From: Helcococcus sueciensis DSM 17243
GTDB lineage: Bacteria > Bacillota > Clostridia > Tissierellales > Peptoniphilaceae
Reading direction: 5' to 3'
Assembly: GCF_000423145.1 (NCBI RefSeq)
Contig: NZ_AUHK01000005.1
Coordinates: 1 to 64,000 of the forward strand
Length of the DNA: 64,000 nucleotides
Below the pieces are notes generated by a model. It had not been told where the DNA came from and searched no databases. It saw only the letters and a program-made list of their open reading frames with translations. Below, piece by piece: positions 9,602 to 17,689 of this stretch; position 1 is the stretch's first letter; each line of letters starts with the position of its first letter. A program made the translations under genes and the position numbers.

Positions 9602-10283
9602 CTACATCACCTGCTTTATATCCTAATCCATAAATAGTTCGAATATATTGTTGATTTTTTGGATTATCTTCAACTTTTTGTCTGATATTTTTAATGTGAG
9701 TATCTACCGCTCTATCAAATGCATCATAGTCAAATCCGAAAGAAATTTCTATAATTTCATTTCTAGTGAAAGTTTTCATTGGATTTGAATAAAGAGTTTG
9801 AATTATTAAAAGTTCATTTTTAGTAAAAGGAATTTCAACACCATCTTTTAACACTCTATTATTTTCTATATCGACTTTTAATCTTCCATCTTTCGATACT
9901 ATTACATTAGAATTATTAGTTTTTGATCTTCTCAAAACAGCTTTAACTCTTTCGACTAATTCATTTCCAGAGAAAGGTTTTTTTATATAATCATCTGCAC
10001 CAGATCTAAATCCTTGTAAAACATCATTTTCATTTACTTTAGCAGTTACAAGAATTACGGGTATTGAGGATGTTTCTCTTATCAATGTTAAGACTTGTTC
10101 TCCAGACAGCTTCGGAATCATTAAATCCAGTATTATAAGGTCAAAATTGTGTTTGTAAAACAAGTTTACGGCTTCATTTCCGTCATGAGCCATAGTGATT
10201 TGAAAACCGGATTTTTCAAGATAATTTTTTTCCATTGTTGCTATTCCTAATTCATCTTCAACGATAAGTATATGTTCTTTCAT
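9591..10283 (-). CDS. OmpR/PhoB-family response regulator
   Basis: A 230-residue regulator with an N-terminal receiver domain (acidic pocket E9-D10, phospho-acceptor Asp53 in LIILDLMIPKLSG, T80/K82 switch region) and a C-terminal winged helix ending in the typical QYIRTIYGLGYKAG. It is the partner of the overlapping kinase. A perfect AAGGAGG ribosome site (10294-10288) lies only 3 bases past the T-run of a terminator hairpin, leaving no room for a separate promoter, so expression should depend on reading through that hairpin. Confidence 0.95.
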   Translation of the reverse strand: MKEHILIVEDELGIATMEKNYLEKSGFQITMAHDGNEAVNLFYKHNFDLIILDLMIPKLSGEQVLTLIRETSSIPVILVTAKVNENDVLQGFRSGADDYIKKPFSGNELVERVKAVLRRSKTNNSNVIVSKDGRLKVDIENNRVLKDGVEIPFTKNELLIIQTLYSNPMKTFTRNEIIEISFGFDYDAFDRAVDTHIKNIRQKVEDNPKNQQYIRTIYGLGYKAGDVDEA

Positions 10284-10296
10284 AAATCCTCCTTAT

Positions 10297-10320
10297 AAAA
10301 AAAGCCCAAATGGGCTTTTT
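10297..10320 (-). terminator. Terminator hairpin in front of the response regulator (possible attenuator)
   Basis: On the minus strand the stem agccca/tgggct with a 2-base loop, extended by A-T pairs, is followed by seven T residues (10303-10297). It follows the PBP gene and lies 15 bases before the response regulator start. It may be simply the PBP terminator with partial read-through, or a regulated attenuator of the two-component operon. Confidence 0.8.
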
Positions 10321-10332
10321 ATATAATCTTAA

Positions 10333-10395
10333 TATAATATTTAAATATTATATAGAGACATTTGATAATGTAGAATAAATTTTAGTCTACATTAT
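10333..10395 (-). promoter_or_regulatory. Two palindromes between the PBP gene and the terminator
   Basis: A 10-bp stem (10365-10374 with 10386-10395, 11-base loop) covers the PBP stop codon and has no T-run. A 20-bp AT-only palindrome (10333-10352) follows and contains TATAAT on the minus strand (10352-10347), which could be a weak -10 box for the downstream two-component operon; no good -35 box is visible. Confidence 0.35.
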
Positions 10396-13300
10396 GATTC
10401 TTTTTGAGTCTCTTTTTCTTTCTGAGTTTCTTTTTCCTTCTGAGTTTCTTTTTCCTTCTGAGTTTCTTTTTCTTTCTGAGTTTCTTTTTTAGGTTTCGGT
10501 TTTTTAGTATCTGTCGTTACTTTTCCATCTGGAGTAGTAGTTTGAGTTATTACGGTACCATCCTTTTTAGTTGTAACAACAATTACAGTTCCATCTACTT
10601 TTGTAGTTGTTTTAATTACAGTACCATCTGGCTGTGTTTCGGTTTTAGTTTCATCAGCAAATGGTAAATTAGAGTACTGAGTAGGAGCTTGATATTTCCA
10701 GTCAAGTGGTATTATATTGTTAAATGCACTTGGATTATAAGAAAATATTCTCTTCATAAATACTCTATTTTGAATTACTCTAGCATTTTTCGGTGCATTA
10801 ACTGGTGCCAATTTATTATTTCTTGTGTCTATCGTTACTTCTATACTTGATTCAGACATCTTAGTAGGCTCAGTTCCTGATTTAAAGAATTCTGTGTACG
10901 CCATATTTCCACGAGGATCTCTATAAGTATATGGCGAAGGCAATAGACCGTCTAATTTACTTACCTCTTTAGTTGTAATACCAGCTGGTTTCTCAAATGT
11001 AGCAGGATCTTTATCTTCTATGAACTTAGACATATATGAATTCCAAACTCTAGAAGCTGTTGCAGAATTTCCAACCATACTTATTGAATTATTATCAAAA
11101 CCTACCCATGTAGCAGCTGTATAATAAGGATTATATCCAACAAACCAAAAATCTCTTTGGTCATTTTGATTACCCGTTTTACCAGCAGTAAATATATCGC
11201 TTCTAGATACTGCTCCTAAATAATCTTGAGAAGCTATATCAGATAAAACATTACCAATTAACCAGTTAGTTTCTTCAGAAATTACTTTTATAGGTTTATG
11301 TTCATTTTTATATATGTCACCTAGAGAATCAGAGGTGATAGAAGTAATTATTGAAGATTTAATTCTTTCACCATTATTTGCAAAAGTTTGATATGCAGAA
11401 GCCATATCATAAACTGTAAGACCTTCAGACAATCCACCAATTGCCGTTGACAGAGTTTCATCATTATTTGCAAAGTTTTCTTTTTTTGTAATAAAATTAT
11501 CGTTTTCTGGGTCTTCAGAATCAATAATTCCAAATCTTTCAAGATATTCCATTGATTTCTCAATGCCCATGTCATTAAATATCTTAATAGCAGGGGAGTT
11601 TAATGATCTGAAAAGAGCTTCTCTAGTAGTCACAATTCCATAATAATTCCCATCAAAGTTTTTTGGCCAAGCTTGATCTTCAATCATTGAAAAAGGTGTA
11701 TCATCAACTGGAGAAGCTAAAGTTCTACCTTCTTCAATAGCAGGTGCATATACTGCAAGAGGTTTAAATGATGAAGCGGGAGATCTAGTGAACTGTGTTG
11801 CTCTATCTATAGTATCGTCTGGACTATTTCCTCTTTTTGACATGATAGCTACAACTTCAGCTGTTTTGGAATCTAAAACAACACTTGCTGATTGAGGTTG
11901 AACAGTTCCTTGGGTTTCTACAGTATAGAATGAATCATTTAAGACAAGATTATCATCTACAATACTATAGAAATCTTTAACGGTATTGAAAAATTCTCCA
12001 CTTATGGTAAAACTTCCATCTGAATTTGATTTTGCATATTTACTTGGTAAATTAATAGAACCTATTCTATAAGTTACTAATTCATTATTATCGTTTATTG
12101 TGTAGTATGGAACAACATCTATGCGATTAGATTCCATAGAAAATCGAGATGATTTTACAGTTAAATCACCATTTTCTGAAATAGTATACCATCCATTTGG
12201 TAGAAATAGTTTATTTTCTTTTGTAAGAATATTTGATTTCTTATAATATAGTTTATTTCCATTTCTAGTAACTATGTCACCATAATCATCTAAAGTGATA
12301 TTGGCAAGTATTGGGTCATTTGAATTTTCAAATAAATTTGCAAAATTATCATAAGCTTCTTCTAATTTCTTTTGTAAATCCCAATCAATAGTTGTATGAA
12401 TTGAAAGTCCACCTGTGTATAATAAATTATTAGCTTCCTTTTCATCCAAGTTTTGTGATTTCATTATTTCTTTGATTGCTTGTTTTTTTATTAATCCAGA
12501 AATATGTGAAGGATAAGTAATATCAAGTTTATTTGAGGGAGCTACACTCGCCATTAAGTCAAAGTCTTTAGCTTCTTTATACTCATCTTCATTTATGTAT
12601 CCAAGTTCGAACATTTTGTACAATGTACTATCAACTCTGCTTAAAATTGTATCATTAGCAACAGCTACATATTTTTCACCATATAGATTATAATCAGTTA
12701 AAACTTTTGCTCCTTCAGGAACATTAGCTGGTCTATATAAATCAAATAAAGCATATGAGGATGGTGCCTGTACAATTGAAGCAAGTGCAGCAGATTGTTT
12801 TAGATTTAGTTCTGAAACTGGTTTGCTAAAATAAGTTTCGGAAGCTGCTTGGACTCCATAAGCATGTTGTCCCATAAAAACTCTATTTAAATATCCTTCT
12901 AAAATTTCATCTTTGTCAATTTTAGTTTCAACTTGTAAAGCTAGATACATTTCAACTATTTTTCTTTCCCATGCTACATCATCAGTAAGGTAAACATTCT
13001 TAACAAGTTGTTGAGTAATGGTTGAACCACCTTGTGAAATACCACCTGAAGATATATTACTTAGAAAAGCTCTAGCAATACTAATAGGATCTACACCATG
13101 ATGTTTATAAAATCTTTCGTCTTCAATACTTACAAAAGCTTGCTGTAAGTGCTTAGGAATATCTTTAATTTTTACAATTTCTCTATATTCATCATATGCA
13201 AGAGATTCTATTAACTTTCCATCTTTATCATAGATTTTCGAATTCTGATCTAGATTTAATAGTATATTATTTGGGTTGATTTCTGGAGAGCTTTCTGCAA

Positions 13301-13433
13301 CCTTTATCATGGAGATACCTAGCATAGCTCCTAAAATGGTTGCCATTATACCACCTACCAGAACAAATAATAATAATACTTGAAGTATTCTACCTATTAT
13401 TTTCAAAATAGGAGATGTTATTTTGTTTGTCAT
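10392..13433 (-). CDS. pbp1A: Class A penicillin-binding protein (bifunctional transglycosylase/transpeptidase)
   Basis: Polymerises and cross-links peptidoglycan outside the membrane. Domains of the 1013-residue protein: one N-terminal anchor helix (about 15-40), GT51 transglycosylase (EDERFYKHHGVDPISIARAF with the catalytic Glu, GGSTITQQLVKN), a long insert, then the transpeptidase with SSFK (SxxK), SLN (SxN) and KTG in FTAGKTGNQND. The C-terminal tail of about 85 residues is unusual: four imperfect 11-residue DGTVI-x-TTTK units, then five KETQKE repeats. The start is preceded by aaggag. An extended -10 promoter lies at 13475-13467. The neighbouring two-component system may respond to wall state. 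Confidence 0.95.
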   Translation of the reverse strand: MTNKITSPILKIIGRILQVLLLFVLVGGIMATILGAMLGISMIKVAESSPEINPNNILLNLDQNSKIYDKDGKLIESLAYDEYREIVKIKDIPKHLQQAFVSIEDERFYKHHGVDPISIARAFLSNISSGGISQGGSTITQQLVKNVYLTDDVAWERKIVEMYLALQVETKIDKDEILEGYLNRVFMGQHAYGVQAASETYFSKPVSELNLKQSAALASIVQAPSSYALFDLYRPANVPEGAKVLTDYNLYGEKYVAVANDTILSRVDSTLYKMFELGYINEDEYKEAKDFDLMASVAPSNKLDITYPSHISGLIKKQAIKEIMKSQNLDEKEANNLLYTGGLSIHTTIDWDLQKKLEEAYDNFANLFENSNDPILANITLDDYGDIVTRNGNKLYYKKSNILTKENKLFLPNGWYTISENGDLTVKSSRFSMESNRIDVVPYYTINDNNELVTYRIGSINLPSKYAKSNSDGSFTISGEFFNTVKDFYSIVDDNLVLNDSFYTVETQGTVQPQSASVVLDSKTAEVVAIMSKRGNSPDDTIDRATQFTRSPASSFKPLAVYAPAIEEGRTLASPVDDTPFSMIEDQAWPKNFDGNYYGIVTTREALFRSLNSPAIKIFNDMGIEKSMEYLERFGIIDSEDPENDNFITKKENFANNDETLSTAIGGLSEGLTVYDMASAYQTFANNGERIKSSIITSITSDSLGDIYKNEHKPIKVISEETNWLIGNVLSDIASQDYLGAVSRSDIFTAGKTGNQNDQRDFWFVGYNPYYTAATWVGFDNNSISMVGNSATASRVWNSYMSKFIEDKDPATFEKPAGITTKEVSKLDGLLPSPYTYRDPRGNMAYTEFFKSGTEPTKMSESSIEVTIDTRNNKLAPVNAPKNARVIQNRVFMKRIFSYNPSAFNNIIPLDWKYQAPTQYSNLPFADETKTETQPDGTVIKTTTKVDGTVIVVTTKKDGTVITQTTTPDGKVTTDTKKPKPKKETQKEKETQKEKETQKEKETQKEKETQKES
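10409..10480 (-). repeat. 18-bp tandem repeats encoding KETQKE units
   Basis: Four near-identical 18-bp units (10409-10426, 10427-10444, 10445-10462, 10463-10480), with degenerate copies on either side. They encode the hydrophilic KETQKE repeats at the PBP C-terminus. Units differ by only one or two T/C changes, consistent with recent slippage expansion. Confidence 0.92.
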
Positions 13434-13466
13434 ATGTACTCCTTATCTAATATTCCAAGTCACTAT

Positions 13467-13475
13467 ATTATACCA
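13467..13475 (-). promoter_or_regulatory. Extended -10 promoter of the PBP gene
   Basis: On the minus strand TGGTATAAT is a perfect TGn-TATAAT element 34 bases upstream of the PBP start. No clear -35 box. Confidence 0.6.
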
Positions 13476-13515
13476 TAATTATTTTTCAATTAAAATATAC
13501 ATAAAATAACAGTTT

Positions 13516-13524
13516 TGATATAAT
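13516..13524 (+). promoter_or_regulatory. Extended -10 promoter of hflX
   Basis: TGATATAAT on the plus strand, 21 bases before the hflX start codon, diverging from the PBP promoter about 45 bp away. No convincing -35 box 17 bp upstream. Confidence 0.55.
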
Positions 13525-13545
13525 TGAAATTAGAAAAGAGGAGCA

Positions 13546-14805
13546 ATGAGAAAAGAGAAGGTATTAGTAGTATTATTAAATATTAATAACGAATACTCTG
13601 ATGATGAGATAAAATATCAGATTTTAGAACTTAGTGAATTAGTTCGAGCTTCGGGGGGAGAAGTTGTGTTTGAAGTTATTCAAAATGCTTCTAAAGTTAA
13701 TCCCAAATATTTCATAGGTTCTGGTAAAGCTCAAGAAATTAAAGAAATATCTGATAATCATGAAGTAGATACTATTGTATTTAATCATGAACTAACAGGA
13801 TCTCAAATAAAAAATTTAGAAAGTACAATTGAAAGAAAGATTGTAGATAGAACAGGATTAATATTAGATATATTTGCAACTAGAGCAAAGACAAAAGAAT
13901 CAAAATTGCAAGTGAAATTAGCACAATTAGAATATAGATTACCAAGACTTGTTGGATTCAGAAATTATTTATCACGTGAAGGAGCAGGTATAGGGACAAG
14001 AGGTCCCGGGGAACAAAAACTGGAAATGGATAGACGTTCAATTCAGCGTGAAATAAGTTCGATAAAAAATAGATTGGAAACAGAATTTCAAATAAGAAAT
14101 ACTAAAAGAAAAAGAAGAATAAATTCTAATATAAAAGTTTGTTCTTTAATTGGATATTCTAATTCTGGTAAATCTACAATATTAAATGGAATATCAAATA
14201 TATATGGCAGTAATAACAAGAGTGTGTATGCTGATGATTTACTATTTGCTACACTTGAAACGTCCACAAGAAATATATTACTTGATAATGGTAAAGATGT
14301 GATCATATCTGATACAGTAGGATTTGTATCGAATCTTCCAACAAAGCTTATTGAATCTTTTAAATCAACATTAGAGGAGATTAGTGATTCAGATTTATTA
14401 ATTATTGTAATGGATATATCTAATGATAATTATGACTTACAGCTTGAGGCTACTACAGATATATTAAAAGACCTTAATATATCAGATAAGGATATATTAT
14501 ATGTTTTTAATAAAATGGATATGAATCCTGATTTTAGACATTATCATAATTTTGAAAATGAAATATATATTAGCGCTAAAAAATCAGACGATATAGTTAG
14601 ATTGGTAAATTATATACAGTCATTATTATTTAAGGAATATGATTATTATAAAGTGAATATTCCATATAGTGAATATGACAATATAAAACATGCAATATCT
14701 TCTGAATTAAAAGATAAACAAGAATTTAATGAAATAGGCGTGACTACTTATTTATATATTCCACGAAAAGATGTAATAAAATATAGTAAGTATATGGTGG
14801 ATTAA
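13546..14805 (+). CDS. hflX: Ribosome-splitting GTPase HflX
   Basis: A GTPase of 419 residues that binds the 50S subunit and splits stalled ribosomes. The N-terminal HflX domain contains NPKYFIGSGKAQEI and the glycine-rich linker SREGAGIGTRGPGEQKLE (about 146-163). The G domain follows, with G1 GYSNSGKST (about 202-210), G3 DTVGF, and G4 NKMD. The C-terminal part after residue 350 is shorter and more diverged. Start ATG with gaggag just upstream and an extended -10 promoter 21 bases before. It probably heads an operon with the yigZ-like, lit and lgt genes. Confidence 0.95.
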   Translation: MRKEKVLVVLLNINNEYSDDEIKYQILELSELVRASGGEVVFEVIQNASKVNPKYFIGSGKAQEIKEISDNHEVDTIVFNHELTGSQIKNLESTIERKIVDRTGLILDIFATRAKTKESKLQVKLAQLEYRLPRLVGFRNYLSREGAGIGTRGPGEQKLEMDRRSIQREISSIKNRLETEFQIRNTKRKRRINSNIKVCSLIGYSNSGKSTILNGISNIYGSNNKSVYADDLLFATLETSTRNILLDNGKDVIISDTVGFVSNLPTKLIESFKSTLEEISDSDLLIIVMDISNDNYDLQLEATTDILKDLNISDKDILYVFNKMDMNPDFRHYHNFENEIYISAKKSDDIVRLVNYIQSLLFKEYDYYKVNIPYSEYDNIKHAISSELKDKQEFNEIGVTTYLYIPRKDVIKYSKYMVD

Positions 14806-14829
14806 AAGAAAGTATATAGTGAGGTATCA

Positions 14830-15477
14830 TTGAGAAAAGAATATAAAACGATATATGGTGAATTTGAAACAGAAATAGAGATAAATAAATCAAGATTTAT
14901 AACAAATATTAAAAGAAGTAATTCTGAAGCAGAGTCTCTAGAATTTATTGAAGAAATAAACAAAAAATATAGGGATGCTACTCATAATTGTACAGCCTAT
15001 ATTAATGGTCCAACTAAATTAATACAAAGATATAATGATGATGGAGAACCTCAAGGAACAGCAGGAATACCGATGCTTGAAGTTCTTAAAAAGGAAGATT
15101 TAACCGATGTAGTTGTAGTTGTGACAAGATATTTTGGCGGAAAAAAACTAGGAGCATCAGGTTTGATTAGAGCTTATGGAAGAGGAGTTTCAGAGGCTAT
15201 AAGTATAAGTGATATTGTATGGCTTAGAAATTTCTATGAAGTAAAGGTTGAATTTGATTATACATTCCTTGGAAAAATAGATAATTTTGTAAGTAAAGAA
15301 ATGTATCATTTAAAAAATCGTGAATATCTAGAAAAAATTCATAATATTTTTTATATAAGACAAGATGACTTCTCTAAATTTAGAGATGAACTTTTAGAAA
15401 TTACAAGCGATAATATAGAAATAGAAATTGCTAGAGAGTTACAAATTCAAGTAAAAGGTGATGAATTAATTTATTGA
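14830..15477 (+). CDS. YigZ/IMPACT-family protein
   Basis: A 215-residue cytoplasmic protein of the UPF0029/IMPACT family, whose bacterial members (YigZ, YvyE) are thought to act in translation regulation or stress; the exact role is unclear. The N-terminal domain shows NKSRFITNIKRS, HNCTAYI, NDDGEPQGTAGIPML and VVVVTRYFGGKKLGASGLIRAYG, the family signature; a shorter C-terminal domain follows (about 145-215). The start is a TTG at 14830, chosen because gtgaggt precedes it and no ATG is available before the conserved region. The gap to hflX is 24 bases, consistent with one operon. Confidence 0.9.
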   Translation: MRKEYKTIYGEFETEIEINKSRFITNIKRSNSEAESLEFIEEINKKYRDATHNCTAYINGPTKLIQRYNDDGEPQGTAGIPMLEVLKKEDLTDVVVVVTRYFGGKKLGASGLIRAYGRGVSEAISISDIVWLRNFYEVKVEFDYTFLGKIDNFVSKEMYHLKNREYLEKIHNIFYIRQDDFSKFRDELLEITSDNIEIEIARELQIQVKGDELIY

Positions 15478-15487
15478 TTGGAGAAAT

Positions 15488-16159
15488 ATGAAAAAAAATA
15501 CAATAATAAAAAGGATTATACTCATTTATATAGCTTTATCAGCAGTGTTATTTTCTCTTACAATGTCTATAAATATAGTCACAAAAGATAAGAATTATTA
15601 TTACAAATACTCTGAAAAAAATAATATAGCAGAGTATGCAGGAGTTGACTCTGATAAATTAAAAAAGATGTATTCTAATTTGATTGATTATATTTATAAA
15701 GGAGACCAAAATTTAATCAATACGGACTTTAATAAGAGAGAAGTTTCTCACATGGTAGACGTTAATAAATTATATAATATTAATATTATGGTTACATATG
15801 TAGCAACAATTTCTTTAATAGCATATATAGTATATTTAAGTTTTGCATATAAGAAGAAAAGAAGTATTTGTAGGGAGTTAAAATTTATAAGAAAAATATT
15901 TTTAACAATTTTATTTGCTATGATTATTTTGTCTATTATAATATCAATAGACTTTGATTCAGCTTTTATAAAATTTCATCATCTGTTCTTTAACAATGAT
16001 TTATGGTTATTAGATCCAAGAACAGATATTATGATTAGAATGTTACCACAAGATTTTTTTATGAATATGGCTATTAGAATAGGACTATATTTTGTAAGGT
16101 TTTTAGCTTTAATTTATATAATATTAACAATTCTTATAAGAAATAATAAAGAAAAATAA
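15488..16159 (+). CDS. lit: Lipoprotein intramolecular transacylase Lit (DUF1461/TIGR01906)
   Basis: A 223-residue membrane protein with about five hydrophobic segments (near 8-27, 101-121, 134-155 and two C-terminal). It carries the DUF1461 signatures REVSHMVDVNKLYNI (about 85-99) and FIKFHHLFFNNDLWLLDPRTDIMIRMLP (about 160-187), with the two conserved histidine regions. In Enterococcus and Listeria, DUF1461 proteins (Lit) move an acyl chain from the glyceryl group of a lipoprotein to its N-terminal cysteine, making the lyso form, which dampens TLR2 recognition and alters copper tolerance. The adjacent gene is lgt, which supports lipoprotein processing. Family assignment is firm; activity is inferred. 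Confidence 0.85.
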   Translation: MKKNTIIKRIILIYIALSAVLFSLTMSINIVTKDKNYYYKYSEKNNIAEYAGVDSDKLKKMYSNLIDYIYKGDQNLINTDFNKREVSHMVDVNKLYNINIMVTYVATISLIAYIVYLSFAYKKKRSICRELKFIRKIFLTILFAMIILSIIISIDFDSAFIKFHHLFFNNDLWLLDPRTDIMIRMLPQDFFMNMAIRIGLYFVRFLALIYIILTILIRNNKEK

Positions 16160-16169
16160 AGGAGTTAAT

Positions 16170-16949
16170 ATGTTTGAATACAATGGAAGTAGAATAGCTT
16201 TTACTCTATTTGGTGTAGATGTTTATTGGTATGGACTACTTATAGTTACGGGTATGGTGCTTGCTGTCATACTTGCATCAAATGAATTAAAAAAGAGAGG
16301 ACAAGACCCTGACATAGTATCAGATATTGCTTTATGGATATTGCCATCCGCTATAATAGGAGCAAGACTTTGGTATGTTATTTTTGAATTTGAAAGATAT
16401 GACAATATTTTAGAAATGATAAATGTAAGAGATGGTGGACTTGCTATACATGGCGGGATTATATTTGGAGTCGTAGCAGCGCTTATTTATACAAGAATTA
16501 AAAAGATTAATTTTATGAAGCTTGCAGACCCTATAGTAATATTTTTACCACTAGCACAAGCTATAGGAAGATGGGGAAATTTTATTAATAATGAAGCACA
16601 TGGTGGGCCAACAAATTTACCATGGGCTGTGATAATTGATGGTAAGCCTTATCATCCAACATTTTTCTATGAATCATTAGGGAATTTTATATTATTTGCA
16701 TCACTTTGGTATATTTATAGAAAAAAGGATCCTAAGGCAGGCACAATTACAAGTATGTATTTAATATTTTATGGAATTTTAAGATTTTTTGTAGAAGGAT
16801 TAAGAACAGATAGCTTATGGTGGGGTCCAATTAGAGTAGCTCAATTAGTTTCAATTGGTTTTATTGTATTAGGATTGGGTGTATTATATTTTTCAAGAAG
16901 AAATAAATTTGAAGGACCATTTATAAAAGATAATATTAATAAAATGTAA
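16170..16949 (+). CDS. lgt: Prolipoprotein diacylglyceryl transferase
   Basis: Transfers diacylglycerol from phosphatidylglycerol to the lipobox cysteine of prolipoproteins, the first step of lipoprotein maturation. The 259-residue protein has about seven membrane helices. It shows the family features YWYGLLIVTGM with the essential Tyr near the N-terminus, GARLWYVIFE, the Lgt signature GRWGNFINNEAHGGPT, and HPTFFYES. The ribosome site is aaaggag. It follows lit by 10 bases and is closed by a strong terminator. Substrates in this window include the lipoprotein at 55801. Confidence 0.96.
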   Translation: MFEYNGSRIAFTLFGVDVYWYGLLIVTGMVLAVILASNELKKRGQDPDIVSDIALWILPSAIIGARLWYVIFEFERYDNILEMINVRDGGLAIHGGIIFGVVAALIYTRIKKINFMKLADPIVIFLPLAQAIGRWGNFINNEAHGGPTNLPWAVIIDGKPYHPTFFYESLGNFILFASLWYIYRKKDPKAGTITSMYLIFYGILRFFVEGLRTDSLWWGPIRVAQLVSIGFIVLGLGVLYFSRRNKFEGPFIKDNINKM

Positions 16950-17005
16950 TAATTAAAAGAAATAATTTAATTTGTAAATAATTAATAAATTATAAAATTT
17001 AATAT

Positions 17006-17052
17006 AAAAAAAAAGACGATACACAACTTCTAGTTGTAATCGTCTTTTTTTT
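17006..17052 (+). terminator. Terminator after lgt
   Basis: An outer stem aaaaaagacgat (17009-17020) pairs with atcgtctttttt (17039-17050); an inner stem acaact/agttgt sits inside with a small asymmetric bulge. It ends in a run of T. It separates the hflX-lgt operon from the mraZ cluster. Confidence 0.9.
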
Positions 17053-17152
17053 ATTCATTTAATACTATATGAGAGAAAGGAGTATAATTTTTTATTTTAT
17101 ATTTAATATTTTAAATTTAAAACTCTTTCAAATTAAAGTAAAAATAATGCTT

Positions 17153-17182
17153 TTGTGCTTGTAATCTTCTATAAATTATACT
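17153..17182 (+). promoter_or_regulatory. Promoter of the mraZ division cluster
   Basis: Possible -35 TTGTGC (17153-17158), 18-bp spacer, -10 TATACT (17177-17182). The predicted start near 17189 lies just upstream of the repeats proposed as the MraZ operator, a sensible layout for autorepression. Confidence 0.5.
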
Positions 17183-17193
17183 AAAATAAAATC

Positions 17194-17230
17194 AAGTGGA
17201 GAGAAAGTGGTAAAAAGTGGTAGAAAGTGG
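17194..17230 (+). promoter_or_regulatory. MraZ operator: four direct AAGTGG repeats
   Basis: AAGTGG occurs at 17194, 17205, 17215 and 17225, with 11, 10 and 10 bp between starts, that is one helical turn each, ending 7 bases before the mraZ ATG. MraZ proteins are known to bind short GTGG/TGGG-type direct repeats of about this spacing upstream of their own gene (E. coli and Mollicutes work). The last copy overlaps the weak ribosome-binding region of mraZ. Confidence 0.8.
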
Positions 17231-17236
17231 TGGGTT

Positions 17237-17668
17237 ATGTATATAGGAGAATATACACATTCAATTGATAACAAAGGAAGAGTAATAATGCCATCTCTAT
17301 TTAGAGAAGAACTTGGCATGAGTTTTTACGTTACCAAGGGAATGGAAGGTTGTATATTTGTATATGACAAAGAATCATGGAAACTACTTGAAGAAAAAAC
17401 TAAACAGTTACGACTTACCTCCAAGAAAGCAAGACAATTTGAAAGAATTTTCTATGCACCTGCAAGAGAATTAGAGTTTGATAAACAAGGAAGAATAGTA
17501 ATACCACAGAATTTAAGAGAATATGCAGGAATAAACAAAGAAGCAACTATTATTGGAGTATCTTCTAGAATCGAAATATGGGATAAAGAAAGATATGAAG
17601 AATATATTAGCTCTCAAGAAATGGATTATGACAATATAATCGAAGATTTCGAAGAATTAGATATTTAG
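17237..17668 (+). CDS. mraZ: Transcriptional regulator MraZ
   Basis: A 143-residue DNA-binding protein with two AbrB-like SpoVT domains, each with a DKxGR motif (SIDNKGRVIMPSLFREEL near residue 10; EFDKQGRIVIPQNLREYAGI near residue 85). It usually regulates the division cluster it heads. I start it at ATG 17237 (MYIGEYTHSID), where the family begins; an upstream in-frame GTG at 17207 would add ten residues encoded by the operator repeats themselves. There is no strong ribosome site; gtggtggg is all that precedes it. Confidence 0.94.
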   Translation: MYIGEYTHSIDNKGRVIMPSLFREELGMSFYVTKGMEGCIFVYDKESWKLLEEKTKQLRLTSKKARQFERIFYAPARELEFDKQGRIVIPQNLREYAGINKEATIIGVSSRIEIWDKERYEEYISSQEMDYDNIIEDFEELDI

Positions 17669-17689
17669 TAAATGAGAGAAGGATTTGAT

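Noticed and set aside
10404-10667. Plus-strand frame rich in Phe, Leu and Ser opposite the PBP tail
   Set aside because: It is the complement of the KETQKE DNA repeats; low complexity with no independent gene signals.
17207-17236. Longer mraZ starting at the GTG at 17207
   Set aside because: The added residues would be encoded by the operator repeats and are not part of the MraZ family, which starts at MYIGEYxHSID.
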